A program made the translations under genes and the position numbers. Source: a bacterium (GTDB lineage Bacteria; Verrucomicrobiota; Verrucomicrobiia; Limisphaerales; RI-55). From it: a DNA stretch of 64,000 bases. Under the pieces are notes generated by a model that was not told where the DNA came from, made no database searches, and saw only the letters and a program-made list of their open reading frames with translations. Location: assembly GCA_016124235.1 (NCBI GenBank), contig WGOC01000013.1, positions 1 to 64,000 of the forward strand, written 5' to 3'. Below, piece by piece: positions 36,272 to 46,188 of the stretch (the stretch's first letter is position 1; the number at the start of each line of letters is the position of its first letter).

Positions 36272-38263
36272 TCAATGATGCGCAAACAAATCCTCCAGCC
36301 GTTCGTGGATGGCGGCCTGCGAGAGGTCGGCCCCCAACAAAACGTCCGCCCGGCGCAACAGTCCGGAATCAAATTCATCTTCATTGCGGCCCACAATCTG
36401 GAGTATGGATTTGAGCCGCCGTTCGCCGATCGCGCCGAGATTTAACAATTCGCAGAATCCTGAATTCAGATCTTCGACCTGCACCACCACGCCGGCAAAT
36501 GGATACTCCGCAGATTCGATCATGGCGTTGGCCAGTTCGCACGAATGCGCGGTCACCACGTGGTAACCAGCCGTGCGTAAGAATTCCACCATGTTGTCCG
36601 CCGCGACGCCTTCTGCCCCGGCGAAGAGCAAACTCCGGCGTTGGGGGGGGCCTTCCGCAAATTCGCGTTCGCCTTCCGTAAAGTCGGCGATTGGCAACCA
36701 GACGTGAAACTCCGTGCCGTCACCTTCGGTCGATTCCACCGTGATTCCGCCAGCGTGTTTTTCGACGAAGAGGCGGGCATTGTAGAGACCGAGCCCCGAG
36801 CCCTTGTTCAACGCTTTGGTGGTAAAGAAGGGATCAAACAAATTGGCCAGGTGTCGCGCCTTGATGCCCGTACCGGAATCCTTGATGGTCAGCGCAACCG
36901 CAGGAACCCGCGGGCGCGTGCCACAGGCGTTTTTCCACTCTGGAAGCGTTTCGTGAAGCGTTGAACTAATCTTCAATCGTCCGCGGTCGGGCATGGCGTC
37001 TATGGCATTCAACATCAGGTTGATCACGACTTGGCGGAATTCAACGGCATCCACATAGACCGGCAACGCACCGTCGTGCGTGGCGGTTTCCAACGTTATG
37101 CGGCGCGGAATGATCTTGTTGGTGAGTTCGGCCACTTCCTTCAGCAGCTCATTCAAATCCGCGTAATTGCGCTCGCCCGGTTTGCCATGGTGCAAGGTAA
37201 TAATCCGGTGCACCAGCTGGCTGGCCTGTCGCGAATTATTCATGATCAGCGACATGCTCTCCCGAAATGACGGATCGGCCTCGGGTTGATGCAGGAACTG
37301 TTCGCTCAACGCACCGATCCCGGCCATGAGATTGCGAAAGTCGTGGGCCAGTCCCATCGTGAGCACAGACAAGGTTTCTTTCCAGGCAGCGGTCGAAAGA
37401 CGCCGTTCGGCAATGGTCTGCCGGGTGACATCGATCCAAAAGCCTTCATAGCCAAGCACGATGCCGTTACCCGTGACCACGGGATCGCGGTGTTCAAGAA
37501 GATAAGTGACCTTGCCCGTGACGGAATGTCGGATGCGATAGGTCAACGTCATCGGTTGCCGGACCAAACTTGCCCGTTGAATCCGCGACCGCACTTCCTC
37601 GGCGTCCGCTTCGTGGATGACCTGCCAGAACAATTGCGGTTGCCGCGCCCATTGCGTCGCCGGAATGCCGGTCAATTCCTCCATCTGCGGACTGACGAAA
37701 TGATAACTGAAATCCGCCCGTTGGCTGAAGATCACTCCCGGCCAGCGACGCATCAGCATGTCGAGCCGGGATTCGGCCCGAATCAACCGCGTAAACATCG
37801 CGTGCTGCGCCTTGCGACCTTGCAACGTCTCATCCCAGGCACCTTCGGCGAGTTCAAACGTCGATGGCAAAACGGAGTTCATCCGAACAAACGTCCGGTC
37901 ACGGTCGCGCGCCGTCTCGAGCTGGAAGACCACCTGCGGGCTTTCCTCACCCAAGGTCAAGGTAACTGCGTCAAAAATCTTGTCGGACGCGAGCGTTTGC
38001 TCGATGAGGTTTTCCCATTCCGGCCGCCGCCCAGCCAGCACTTCGACGAAACTACGGCCCACGAGCGCGGCGGTTGGGCAACCGAGCCAGCCCGCGAGCT
38101 TGTCATTCGCGTTCACAATTCTGCCGCTGCCCGTCAATACCGCCGCCCCGCCCTCGAGCCACGCCGCCGGAGCGGGCATGCTTTTAACCGCCAGCGAATC
38201 AGCCGATTCGAACGTGTCGCTCATGCGACGAAGCATATCGGGTTCAGTTTTGACGGTCTTCAT
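36272..38263 (-). CDS. PAS histidine kinase with a receiver-like C-terminal domain lacking the phospho-acceptor
   Basis: 663 residues; internal Met10 or Met14 are alternative starts. Two PAS-like domains (about 35-115 and 170-285) precede HisKA with LAHDFRNLM (His307) and an HATPase domain (MLNAIDAMPDRG, DSGTGIK, GSGLGLYNARLF). From about 543 a receiver-like fold follows (RRSLLFAGAEG...), but the acidic pair is absent and the acceptor position reads VVVQVEDL, so Asp is replaced by Gln595. It can probably sense or interact but not accept phosphate. First gene of the operon; divergent from atpB. Confidence 0.9.
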   Translation of the reverse strand: MKTVKTEPDMLRRMSDTFESADSLAVKSMPAPAAWLEGGAAVLTGSGRIVNANDKLAGWLGCPTAALVGRSFVEVLAGRRPEWENLIEQTLASDKIFDAVTLTLGEESPQVVFQLETARDRDRTFVRMNSVLPSTFELAEGAWDETLQGRKAQHAMFTRLIRAESRLDMLMRRWPGVIFSQRADFSYHFVSPQMEELTGIPATQWARQPQLFWQVIHEADAEEVRSRIQRASLVRQPMTLTYRIRHSVTGKVTYLLEHRDPVVTGNGIVLGYEGFWIDVTRQTIAERRLSTAAWKETLSVLTMGLAHDFRNLMAGIGALSEQFLHQPEADPSFRESMSLIMNNSRQASQLVHRIITLHHGKPGERNYADLNELLKEVAELTNKIIPRRITLETATHDGALPVYVDAVEFRQVVINLMLNAIDAMPDRGRLKISSTLHETLPEWKNACGTRPRVPAVALTIKDSGTGIKARHLANLFDPFFTTKALNKGSGLGLYNARLFVEKHAGGITVESTEGDGTEFHVWLPIADFTEGEREFAEGPPQRRSLLFAGAEGVAADNMVEFLRTAGYHVVTAHSCELANAMIESAEYPFAGVVVQVEDLNSGFCELLNLGAIGERRLKSILQIVGRNEDEFDSGLLRRADVLLGADLSQAAIHERLEDLFAHH

Positions 38264-38584
38264 ATTTCTGGCGGTCCGCTTTTACAACCACACACAAGCG
38301 GGGGCCAATGAGCAGGACGTTGCTGAAGTGGCTTATCGGCAACGTGTCCCAAATCTTAATCGTCAGGTGCAATCGGCGCCAATTTTCGCCACCCAGCCCG
38401 GCTGGCTCAATCAACGCCAGTTATGCATTCAATGGCCTCGTTTAATAACTGAAATTATCCTGCATGGTTTGGCAAAAAAACCCTTGTGAAAGTTTTCACG
38501 TCAAGGCAGCTTTGCGCCCCGTTTCAACCAAATGGTATTCGTTCGCACGGAAAACTGCCGTACTGGCCGGTCAAATTTGGACGC
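38264..38584. promoter_or_regulatory. Divergent intergenic region between the signalling operon and the ATP synthase operon
   Basis: This 321-bp region must hold the atpB-G promoter and the promoter of the minus-strand operon. Two symmetric elements are visible: CAGTTAT/ATAACTG (38418-38424 and 38445-38451, 20-nt spacer) and GTGAAA-GT-TTTCAC (38486-38499), roughly 90 bp upstream of atpB. Their role as operators is inferred from symmetry and position. No protein-coding signal is convincing here. Confidence 0.4.
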
Positions 38585-39553
38585 ATGCGCAACCTGAAAA
38601 CAATTCTCGCAGCCCTGATTCTCATCGGACTGCCCTTGCTGATCACCGCCGCCGAAGCTCCCCACGAAGCCGGGGCCGCCGCCGCCACGACTGCCGAGCA
38701 CTTGGACCTGAACGAAGCCAGTGGCCATGAAGAGCACAGCGAAGGGCTGCCAACGGCCGCGCCGCATATTCAGCTCGGGCCGTTCAGCGTCACGAACTCA
38801 ATGATCATGACCTGGCTGGTGGCGATCGGGATCATTATTTTCGCCCAACTGGCGACCCGGAACGTCCAGAAGGTTCCCGCCGGATTGCAGAACTTTTGGG
38901 AATGGCTCGTCGAAGGCATGTATGAATTCCTCGAGGGAATCGTCGGCCACGAGCTGGTGAAGAAGACCTTTTGGTTCTTTGCGACCATTTTCATCTTTAT
39001 TTTGGTGACCAACTGGGCGGGCCTGATTCCAGGTGTCGGCACGATCGGTTGGGGCACTCCTGGAGCCGATGGTGCTTTGCATCACATTTCCCGCCCGTTG
39101 CTCCGCGGCGTGAACGCCGACCTGAACATGACTTTCGCCATGTCGATGGTGTTCTTTGCGCTGTGGACCGTTTGGGCGATCCAAGCGAACGGACCCGGGG
39201 GCTTCCTGATGCATCTTTTTGGCCCGAAAGGCGACACCACCGGATTGCTTAAGATCCTGATGATCATCGTGTTTCTGTTGGTCGGTGTGCTCGAAGTGGT
39301 TTCCATTCTGTTCCGTCCGGTTTCGTTGAGCTTCCGTCTCTACGGCAACGTGTTCGCCGGAGAAAACATGCTCGAAACCATGGCGACCATGGGCGGGCCT
39401 TACTTCGGCTGGTTGCTAGCCCTGCCCTTTTATTTCATGGAAGTGCTCGTCGGCATCGCGCAAGCGTTGGTGTTCATGCTGTTGACGGCGGTGTTCACGC
39501 TGCTTATCTGCACTCACGAAGAAGGCCACGAAGGCGGGGCGGCTCATCACTAA
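38585..39553 (+). CDS. atpB: F1Fo ATP synthase subunit a
   Basis: 322 residues from ATG 38585 (a start 33 codons upstream would add a non-family leader). The N-terminal hydrophobic stretch plus Ala/Glu-rich segment could be a signal; the core has the membrane helices of subunit a. In the conserved helix, SLSFRLYGNVFAGENML carries the essential Arg that faces the c-ring. With the c-ring it forms the proton path. First gene of the operon, order a-c-b-delta-alpha-gamma. Confidence 0.96.
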   Translation: MRNLKTILAALILIGLPLLITAAEAPHEAGAAAATTAEHLDLNEASGHEEHSEGLPTAAPHIQLGPFSVTNSMIMTWLVAIGIIIFAQLATRNVQKVPAGLQNFWEWLVEGMYEFLEGIVGHELVKKTFWFFATIFIFILVTNWAGLIPGVGTIGWGTPGADGALHHISRPLLRGVNADLNMTFAMSMVFFALWTVWAIQANGPGGFLMHLFGPKGDTTGLLKILMIIVFLLVGVLEVVSILFRPVSLSFRLYGNVFAGENMLETMATMGGPYFGWLLALPFYFMEVLVGIAQALVFMLLTAVFTLLICTHEEGHEGGAAHH

Positions 39554-39618
39554 AAAGATTTCGGCGTCTTGACCGTGTTCAATCGCGGGAGTCGTCGGCA
39601 ACAACGAAAGGTACAATA

Positions 39619-39822
39619 ATGACTGGTAGCATACACATCGGTTTGGCGGCGCTCGGCGCGGCCATCGGCGTCGGTCTCATCGGCATGAAGGCTTCGGAAG
39701 CGGTCGGGCGCAACCCCGGCGCAGCCACGAAGATCCTCGTTCAGGCCATTCTGAGCACCGCGTTTGCGGAAGGTATCGTGTTCTTTGCCATCTTCCTGGC
39801 AAAGAAGGGCGTGCACTTCTAA
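39619..39822 (+). CDS. atpE: F1Fo ATP synthase subunit c
   Basis: 67 residues, two membrane helices with the polar loop GRNPGAATK. The proton-carrying carboxylate is Glu51 in TAFAEGIVFFA. The residues after it are not the Ser-Thr pair of typical Na+-binding c subunits, which suggests H+ coupling (inference). A purine-rich GAAAGG lies before the start. Short for the family but complete. It is followed at once by a strong hairpin. Confidence 0.95.
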   Translation: MTGSIHIGLAALGAAIGVGLIGMKASEAVGRNPGAATKILVQAILSTAFAEGIVFFAIFLAKKGVHF

Positions 39823-39832
39823 AACCTTGAAC

Positions 39833-39858
39833 ATGATGCGGAGGCAACTCCGCATCAT
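39833..39858 (+). promoter_or_regulatory. Perfect 11-bp hairpin with GCAA tetraloop between atpE and atpF
   Basis: ATGATGCGGAG (39833-39843), loop GCAA, CTCCGCATCAT (39848-39858), 10 bp after the atpE stop and 24 bp before the atpF start. It is followed by TCCCTTTTCCC. In other bacteria hairpins at this place protect the atpE message or reduce readthrough so that c subunits are made in excess; that role here is inferred. Confidence 0.75.
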
Positions 39859-39882
39859 TCCCTTTTCCCTCAAAATCAGACT

Positions 39883-40437
39883 ATGGCAACTCAACTTTTT
39901 CTGGCTGCAGCGGACGGCGGCGGGATCATGCAGACCGCGAAGGACATTGGCGAGCAGTTCGGCTTCAACTGGGGCCTGTTCATCTCGCAGTGCGTCAGCT
40001 TCCTGGTCGTGGCATTCCTGCTCTACAAATTTGCCTACAAGCCGATCCTGACGATCCTCGAGCAACGCCGGCAGATCATTGCCAACAGCCTCGCCAATGC
40101 GGACAGGATCAAGGAAGAACTCGCCCAGACGGAAGCCGCCCGCAAGGAAGTGCTCGAAAAAGCGAACGCCCAGGCGAACAACCTGATCCAGGAGGCTCGT
40201 GACGCGGCCACCAAGGTTTTGGAGAGCGAATCGCAAAAAGCCATCGCCCAAGCGGAGCAGATCATTGCCAAGGCACGCGAAGCAGCCGATGCCGATCGTG
40301 GCCGCATGCTGGCGGAACTTCGCGCCGAAGTCGGTCGTCTCGTCGTCGAAACCACCGCCAAGGTGACCGGCAAGATTCTCACCGTGGACGATCAAAAACG
40401 ACTCGCCGACGAAGCGAACAAACAGCTGGCAGCCTGA
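39883..40437 (+). CDS. atpF: F1Fo ATP synthase subunit b
   Basis: 184 residues. A single N-terminal transmembrane segment (about 28-50, NWGLFISQCVSFLVVAFLLY) is followed by a long charged helix (EQRRQIIANSLANADRIKEEL..., ending NKQLAA) that forms the peripheral stalk dimer. It has normal length for the family. The position after the hairpin may reduce its expression relative to atpE. Confidence 0.94.
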   Translation: MATQLFLAAADGGGIMQTAKDIGEQFGFNWGLFISQCVSFLVVAFLLYKFAYKPILTILEQRRQIIANSLANADRIKEELAQTEAARKEVLEKANAQANNLIQEARDAATKVLESESQKAIAQAEQIIAKAREAADADRGRMLAELRAEVGRLVVETTAKVTGKILTVDDQKRLADEANKQLAA

Positions 40438-40468
40438 TTTCGCGTAAATCAGCCAACTTCCCAAGGGC

Positions 40469-40867
40469 ATGAAGATCAGCAAACAATCCCGGCGAGACGC
40501 GAAACAATTGTTTCAGGTTTGCCTCGTGGGCGGGCAGCTCGACGAAACCCGGGTGCGGCAGGCCGTCACACAGGTGATCGAGAAGAAACCGCGCGGCTAC
40601 ATCGGCACACTCACCCACCTGCAGCGGCTCGTGAAGCTCGACCTGGAACGACGCACCGCCCGCGTCGAAAGTGCGGTGGAACTTTCCCCGGAAACCAAAT
40701 CGGGCGTGCAAGCCAGCCTCACTCGCAAGTACGGGCAGAACATCAATCTCATGTTTTCGGTCAAACCCGACCTGATCGGCGGCCTGCGCGTGCAGGTCGG
40801 CAGCGATGTTTTCGATGGCAGCGTGAAGGCGCGCCTCAATGATCTGAAAGCCAGTTTCCAAACGTAA
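40469..40867 (+). CDS. atpH: F1Fo ATP synthase subunit delta, shortened
   Basis: 132 residues, against about 175-180 for typical delta. The C-terminal part fits the family: KPDLIGGLRVQVGSDVFDGSVKARLNDLK. The N-terminal six-helix domain, which binds alpha, appears reduced: the protein begins MKISKQSRRDAKQLFQVCLVGGQLDE rather than the usual longer helical bundle. No frameshift is needed to explain the length. Located in the expected place between b and alpha, so it is very likely functional delta. Confidence 0.85.
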   Translation: MKISKQSRRDAKQLFQVCLVGGQLDETRVRQAVTQVIEKKPRGYIGTLTHLQRLVKLDLERRTARVESAVELSPETKSGVQASLTRKYGQNINLMFSVKPDLIGGLRVQVGSDVFDGSVKARLNDLKASFQT

Positions 40868-40905
40868 AAATCCGGACCCCCGGCAAATGATTTGAACCCC
40901 CAGCC

Positions 40906-42438
<1,533 letters not shown>

Positions 42439-42442
42439 GTTT

Positions 42443-43321
42443 ATGCCCAGCACACGCGACATCCGCCGACGGATTAAGTCGGTCAAAAACACCTCGCAGA
42501 TCACGAAGGCGATGCAGATGGTTGCCGCGTCGAAGATGCGTAAGGCGCAGCAATCCGCGCTGGCAGGAAGACCGTATGCCGCGCTGATGAATTCGGTGCT
42601 CGCGGAGGTCACCCAGTCCGTCATCGACTTCACTCATCCGTTGATGGAAGTGCGGCCGGTGAAGAACCGCGCGGTCATCGTGGTGAGCACGGACAAGGGC
42701 CTGTGTGGCGCGTTGAACGGCACTTTGATGCGGGAAGCGGCCAAGTTTGATCGCGATACGACGACTTACGTTACTGCCGGTCGAAAGGGCTCTCAATTCA
42801 TCGCTCGCACCAAGCGCAAGCTCGCGGCGGAATTCACCTACAAGGATGCCCCGCTGTTCAGTGAGGCACGCGCAATTTCGAAGTTCGCTCAAGAGCTGTT
42901 CCTCAAAGGTGAGGTCGACCAGGTGGATTTGATCTTCACAAATTTCATTTCCACTCTGAATCAGCGGCCGGAAATTCGCCAGTTCCTGCCCTTGGGCGAG
43001 CTCAAAGCCGTCGACGCCGGCGTGGCCGGTGAAGGCGGCGGGAGCGCGCTGCAGGCCGGCACCACGGAATTTCTGTTCGAGCCAACCGGCGAAGCGGTTC
43101 TCGGATCGTTGCTTCCGCACTACCTGAATTATCAATTGTATCAAGTATTGCTTGAGTCCAAGGCCTCCGAACACAGCGCCCGGATGGTGGCGATGAAGAA
43201 CGCCACGGACAACGCCAAGCAGATCATCAAGGATCTAACGCTGGAGTACAACAAACTTCGCCAGGCGAACATCACCAGCGAGCTTCTCGAAATCACCACC
43301 GCGCAGATGGCGCTCGGTTGA
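42443..43321 (+). CDS. atpG: F1Fo ATP synthase subunit gamma
   Basis: 292 residues. The N-terminal helix starts STRDIRRRIKSVKNTSQITKAMQMVAASKMRKAQ and the C-terminal helix ends ITSELLEITTAQMALG, the two antiparallel helices that make the rotor shaft, with the conserved STDKGLCGALN near 75. Last gene of this operon; a strong terminator follows within 25 bp, so beta and epsilon must be encoded elsewhere. Confidence 0.97.
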   Translation: MPSTRDIRRRIKSVKNTSQITKAMQMVAASKMRKAQQSALAGRPYAALMNSVLAEVTQSVIDFTHPLMEVRPVKNRAVIVVSTDKGLCGALNGTLMREAAKFDRDTTTYVTAGRKGSQFIARTKRKLAAEFTYKDAPLFSEARAISKFAQELFLKGEVDQVDLIFTNFISTLNQRPEIRQFLPLGELKAVDAGVAGEGGGSALQAGTTEFLFEPTGEAVLGSLLPHYLNYQLYQVLLESKASEHSARMVAMKNATDNAKQIIKDLTLEYNKLRQANITSELLEITTAQMALG

Positions 43322-43343
43322 TCGGAAACAACTCCTTTTATTG

Positions 43344-43382
43344 AAACGGACGCCGGCAAGTGTTGGCGTCCGTTTTCTTTTT
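43344..43382 (+). terminator. Intrinsic terminator after atpG
   Basis: Stem AAACGGACGCC (43344-43354) / GGCGTCCGTTT (43365-43375), 10-nt loop, then TTCTTTTT. It closes the atpB-E-F-H-A-G operon. Confidence 0.9.
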
Positions 43383-43523
43383 GCAAAGCCAACACCAAGC
43401 GCGGCGCAAATGCAGCATTGAATAAAACGACACCCACCCTATATTTCCCGGCCGAACGTGTGACAGCCCCGGCGCCGTCCAAATCCGCGAACGGCCCGTC
43501 GCGTCACGCGTTTTTGTGTCTCA

Positions 43524-43886
43524 ATGCAATTCAATCTGCTCAAATCAAAGCTCCATCGCGCAGTCGTCACTGGCGCGAGCGTCGATTACGAAGGAAGTCT
43601 GACCATTGACCAGGACCTGATGGACCGCGTCGGCATGGTGCCCTATGAAAGGATCCTCTGCGGCAACCAGGCGAATGGAGAACGATTCGAGACCTACGCG
43701 ATCGCCGGCCCTCGGGGTTCCGGATCGATCGAACTGAATGGAGCGGTTGCGCATCTCGGTAAGCCGGGCGATCGTCTCACAATCATGAGTTACACAACGG
43801 TCGATGAAAGCGAAGCCACGAAATGGCAACCGCGGGTCATCGTCCTCGGAGCCCGGAATCAAATCGTTAACGAACGCGGCATCTGA
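43524..43886 (+). CDS. panD: Aspartate 1-decarboxylase proenzyme
   Basis: 120 residues. It makes beta-alanine for pantothenate (coenzyme A). The family's self-cleavage site is present as YEGSLTID: cleavage between Gly24 and Ser25 produces the pyruvoyl group. The strand before it (KLHRAVVTGASVDYEGS) matches the usual proenzyme start, and later IAGPRGSG-I-LNGAVAHL fits the family. Normal length. Independent of the ATP operon, which ends in a terminator upstream. Confidence 0.96.
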   Translation: MQFNLLKSKLHRAVVTGASVDYEGSLTIDQDLMDRVGMVPYERILCGNQANGERFETYAIAGPRGSGSIELNGAVAHLGKPGDRLTIMSYTTVDESEATKWQPRVIVLGARNQIVNERGI

Positions 43887-43960
43887 CCAACCGGGCGTTG
43901 GTTGTCACGTTCCGGCGCTTTTGCGCCGTTATCAGGAATCCAATTTGCTTGGAAAAACGT

Positions 43961-45007
43961 ATGGAACTGACCGCCGAAACCATCGCACGCCATTTAAATG
44001 GCGAGGTCATCGGAGACAAGGACCTCATTCTTTCCGGATTTGCCCCCGCCACGACCGCGAAATCAGGTGATCTCACGTTCGCTGAAAATCCTTCCTTTTT
44101 TGCCAAAGCCGAACAATCCGACGCCAGTGCCGTGCTGGTTGATCAGGACTATTCTTCAGAAAAGAAGACGTTGCTCCGCGTGCCCAGCTCACGCATCGCC
44201 TTCGCCCAGGTGCTCCCGCTGTTCTTTCCCGATCCGACGATTGAACCCGGGATTCACCCGACGGCCGTCATCGCTGAATCGGCGAAAGTGGATGCCACGG
44301 CTCACGTGGGAGCACATTGTGTGATTGGCGACGAAACGGTCGTCGGCGCGCGAGCGGTCTTGCATCCCCGGGTCACGGTCGGCCCCCAGTGCGAAATTGG
44401 CGACGATACCGTGCTCTTTCCGGGTGTGGCCGTTTATCACCGTTGCCAGCTTGGCAACCGCGTGCGCGTGCATGCAAACTCGGTCATTGGTTCAGATGGC
44501 TTTGGCTACGTGTTTGATCAAGGGCAACACCGCAAGGTGCCACAAGTCGGCACTGTTTTGATCCAGGATGACGTGGAGGTGGGCGCTGGCGTGACCATCG
44601 ATCGCGGAACGCTTGGCCCCACGTTGATCGGTCGCGGAACGAAAATCGACAACCTCGTGCAGGTCGGCCACAACGTCCAAATCGGTGAGCACTGCATCGT
44701 GGTCGCCCAAGTTGGGGTGGCCGGCAGCACCAAGATTGGGAACTTCGTGCAGATCGGCGGCCAGGTTGGGATTGCCGGCCATCTGAAGATCGGGGACCAC
44801 GCGATGATCGCCGCGCAGTCGGGTGTCATGCATGACATTCCCGCCGAGGAAAAATGGTTTGGCTCCCCTGCGCAGCCGGACCGCAAAGCCAAACGAATGC
44901 TGCTCGCGATTCAACAATTGCCGCGGTTGATGAAACGCGTTTCGGAAGTCGAAACGTGGCTCCGCGGGCGCAGTCCACGTTCGAGTTCGGATTCCGAGCG
45001 CCGATAA
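43961..45007 (+). CDS. lpxD: UDP-3-O-(3-hydroxyacyl)glucosamine N-acyltransferase
   Basis: 348 residues from ATG 43961 (the upstream 21 codons are not family-like). It acylates UDP-3-O-acyl-glucosamine in lipid A synthesis. The N-terminal uridine-binding domain (1-100) precedes a left-handed parallel beta-helix of hexapeptide repeats (for example IEPGIHPTAVIAESAKVD..., IGDETVVGARAVLHP), with catalytic His in GHNVQIGEHC near 238. Evidence for an outer membrane with lipid A in this organism. It stands alone; lpxA or fabZ are not next to it. Confidence 0.96.
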   Translation: MELTAETIARHLNGEVIGDKDLILSGFAPATTAKSGDLTFAENPSFFAKAEQSDASAVLVDQDYSSEKKTLLRVPSSRIAFAQVLPLFFPDPTIEPGIHPTAVIAESAKVDATAHVGAHCVIGDETVVGARAVLHPRVTVGPQCEIGDDTVLFPGVAVYHRCQLGNRVRVHANSVIGSDGFGYVFDQGQHRKVPQVGTVLIQDDVEVGAGVTIDRGTLGPTLIGRGTKIDNLVQVGHNVQIGEHCIVVAQVGVAGSTKIGNFVQIGGQVGIAGHLKIGDHAMIAAQSGVMHDIPAEEKWFGSPAQPDRKAKRMLLAIQQLPRLMKRVSEVETWLRGRSPRSSSDSERR

Positions 45008-45014
45008 AGGAAAA

Positions 45015-45034
45015 GCGCCCGAGTCGCCGGGCGC
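45015..45034 (-). terminator. Shared hairpin between lpxD and the NHL gene
   Basis: GCGCCCG / CGGGCGC with 6-nt loop. The minus-strand copy is followed by TTTTCC, so it suits the convergent minus-strand gene; on the plus strand GCGCCTGCTC precedes an A run only. Modest strength. Confidence 0.5.
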
Positions 45035-45066
45035 CTGCTCAAAAAAAGGGTATTGTTGCGGACTTC

Positions 45067-46104
45067 CTACTCCGGGTACATGCGGTTCAGGCGGCTGATC
45101 CGGCCGGACTTGTTCCAGTCCATCACGTAGAGATTGCCCTTGGTATCGTAACAAATGCCGTGCGGCGCGGTGAAAATGCCCTCCCGCCAGTCCGCCGGCG
45201 GCACCGGGTTCACCGCCCATTGCGCCTTGATCGGATTATCGCCGAGAAACGCGATCGGATGATTGTCCTTGTCGAGAATTGTCACCCGACCTTCCAGCTC
45301 CGCGACGGCAACTTTGTCGCCGTGGAAAGACACGCTGCACGGCCGGCGCAGACCGTCGACCGCAACTTTCACGAAATTACCATCGAGATCGAAGTACTGG
45401 ATGCGCCGGTTTTCGCGATCGCAGATCATCAGCAACGGCTTCGGACCACGCGTGTCGAGCGCCATGCCGTGGCTCGTCTGAAATTTTCCAGGTTCCGTCC
45501 CTTTTCCGCCAAAAGTGCGAATGTATTTCAGGTCCTTGGAATACTGATGGATCAGTGACTTGCCGTAACCGTCCGATACGTAAATGTCACCATTGGGTCC
45601 CACCGCGATTGCAGTGGGTTTGAATTCACTTTTGCTTTTGTACATGCCCGATTCCTGCGGCCACGGAATCGTCCAAACGACGGTGCCGTCGAGCTTGAAT
45701 TTTACCGCTTCCCCGCCGCCAAGGTGCGCTGCGTAGATGAATTCCTCACCATTTTCCTCACGGATGCACATGCCGTGGATTTGCACGTAATCTTCGCCGA
45801 ACGATCGTAGGAATTTCCCTTCGGGCGAATACACCATGATCGAGCGTTTCGTGTCGCTGTTGATGTAAATCAAGCCGGTCTTGTCGATCACGATGGCTCC
45901 GTGAGTGTTGCCAATCTGCGACTGGCCGGGCGGCATCTCGCACCAATTGGGAACGGAAACATAGGTCTCAATTCCAGACCCGGTACGCACCGCCTTCGTC
46001 ACCGAAGCTGCGTCGTCCGGAGCCACGGCGCCGGGGGTATTTCCGTGGGGATAGGCAAGGCTCGCAATGCCCATCAAAGTCGCTGAGAGAAATAATTTCT
46101 TCAT
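45067..46104 (-). CDS. Exported NHL-repeat beta-propeller protein
   Basis: 345 residues from ATG 46104, which gives the signal peptide MKKLFLSATLMGIASLAYPHG; the upstream 27 codons are not plausible. The body contains NHL-like repeats (GNTHGAIVIDKTGLIYINSDTK, GPNGDIYVSDGYG, KFQTSHGMALDTRG, APHGICYDTKGNLYVMDWN), consistent with a six-bladed propeller. Members bind small molecules or act as lyase-like enzymes; no specific active-site set can be read. Periplasmic. Confidence 0.85.
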   Translation of the reverse strand: MKKLFLSATLMGIASLAYPHGNTPGAVAPDDAASVTKAVRTGSGIETYVSVPNWCEMPPGQSQIGNTHGAIVIDKTGLIYINSDTKRSIMVYSPEGKFLRSFGEDYVQIHGMCIREENGEEFIYAAHLGGGEAVKFKLDGTVVWTIPWPQESGMYKSKSEFKPTAIAVGPNGDIYVSDGYGKSLIHQYSKDLKYIRTFGGKGTEPGKFQTSHGMALDTRGPKPLLMICDRENRRIQYFDLDGNFVKVAVDGLRRPCSVSFHGDKVAVAELEGRVTILDKDNHPIAFLGDNPIKAQWAVNPVPPADWREGIFTAPHGICYDTKGNLYVMDWNKSGRISRLNRMYPE

Positions 46105-46188
46105 GGCCGATAAATGTTCGGGGGTGCCGGCATCAAAAGGAAAATCCCGCGAACGCACAAGCAGGAATCGCAGCCGCCCGATCACGGT

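Noticed and set aside
29950-38263. Flagellar chemotaxis cluster
   Set aside because: No flagellar, MCP, CheR, CheB or stand-alone CheY genes are present; the output domain is HD-GYP.
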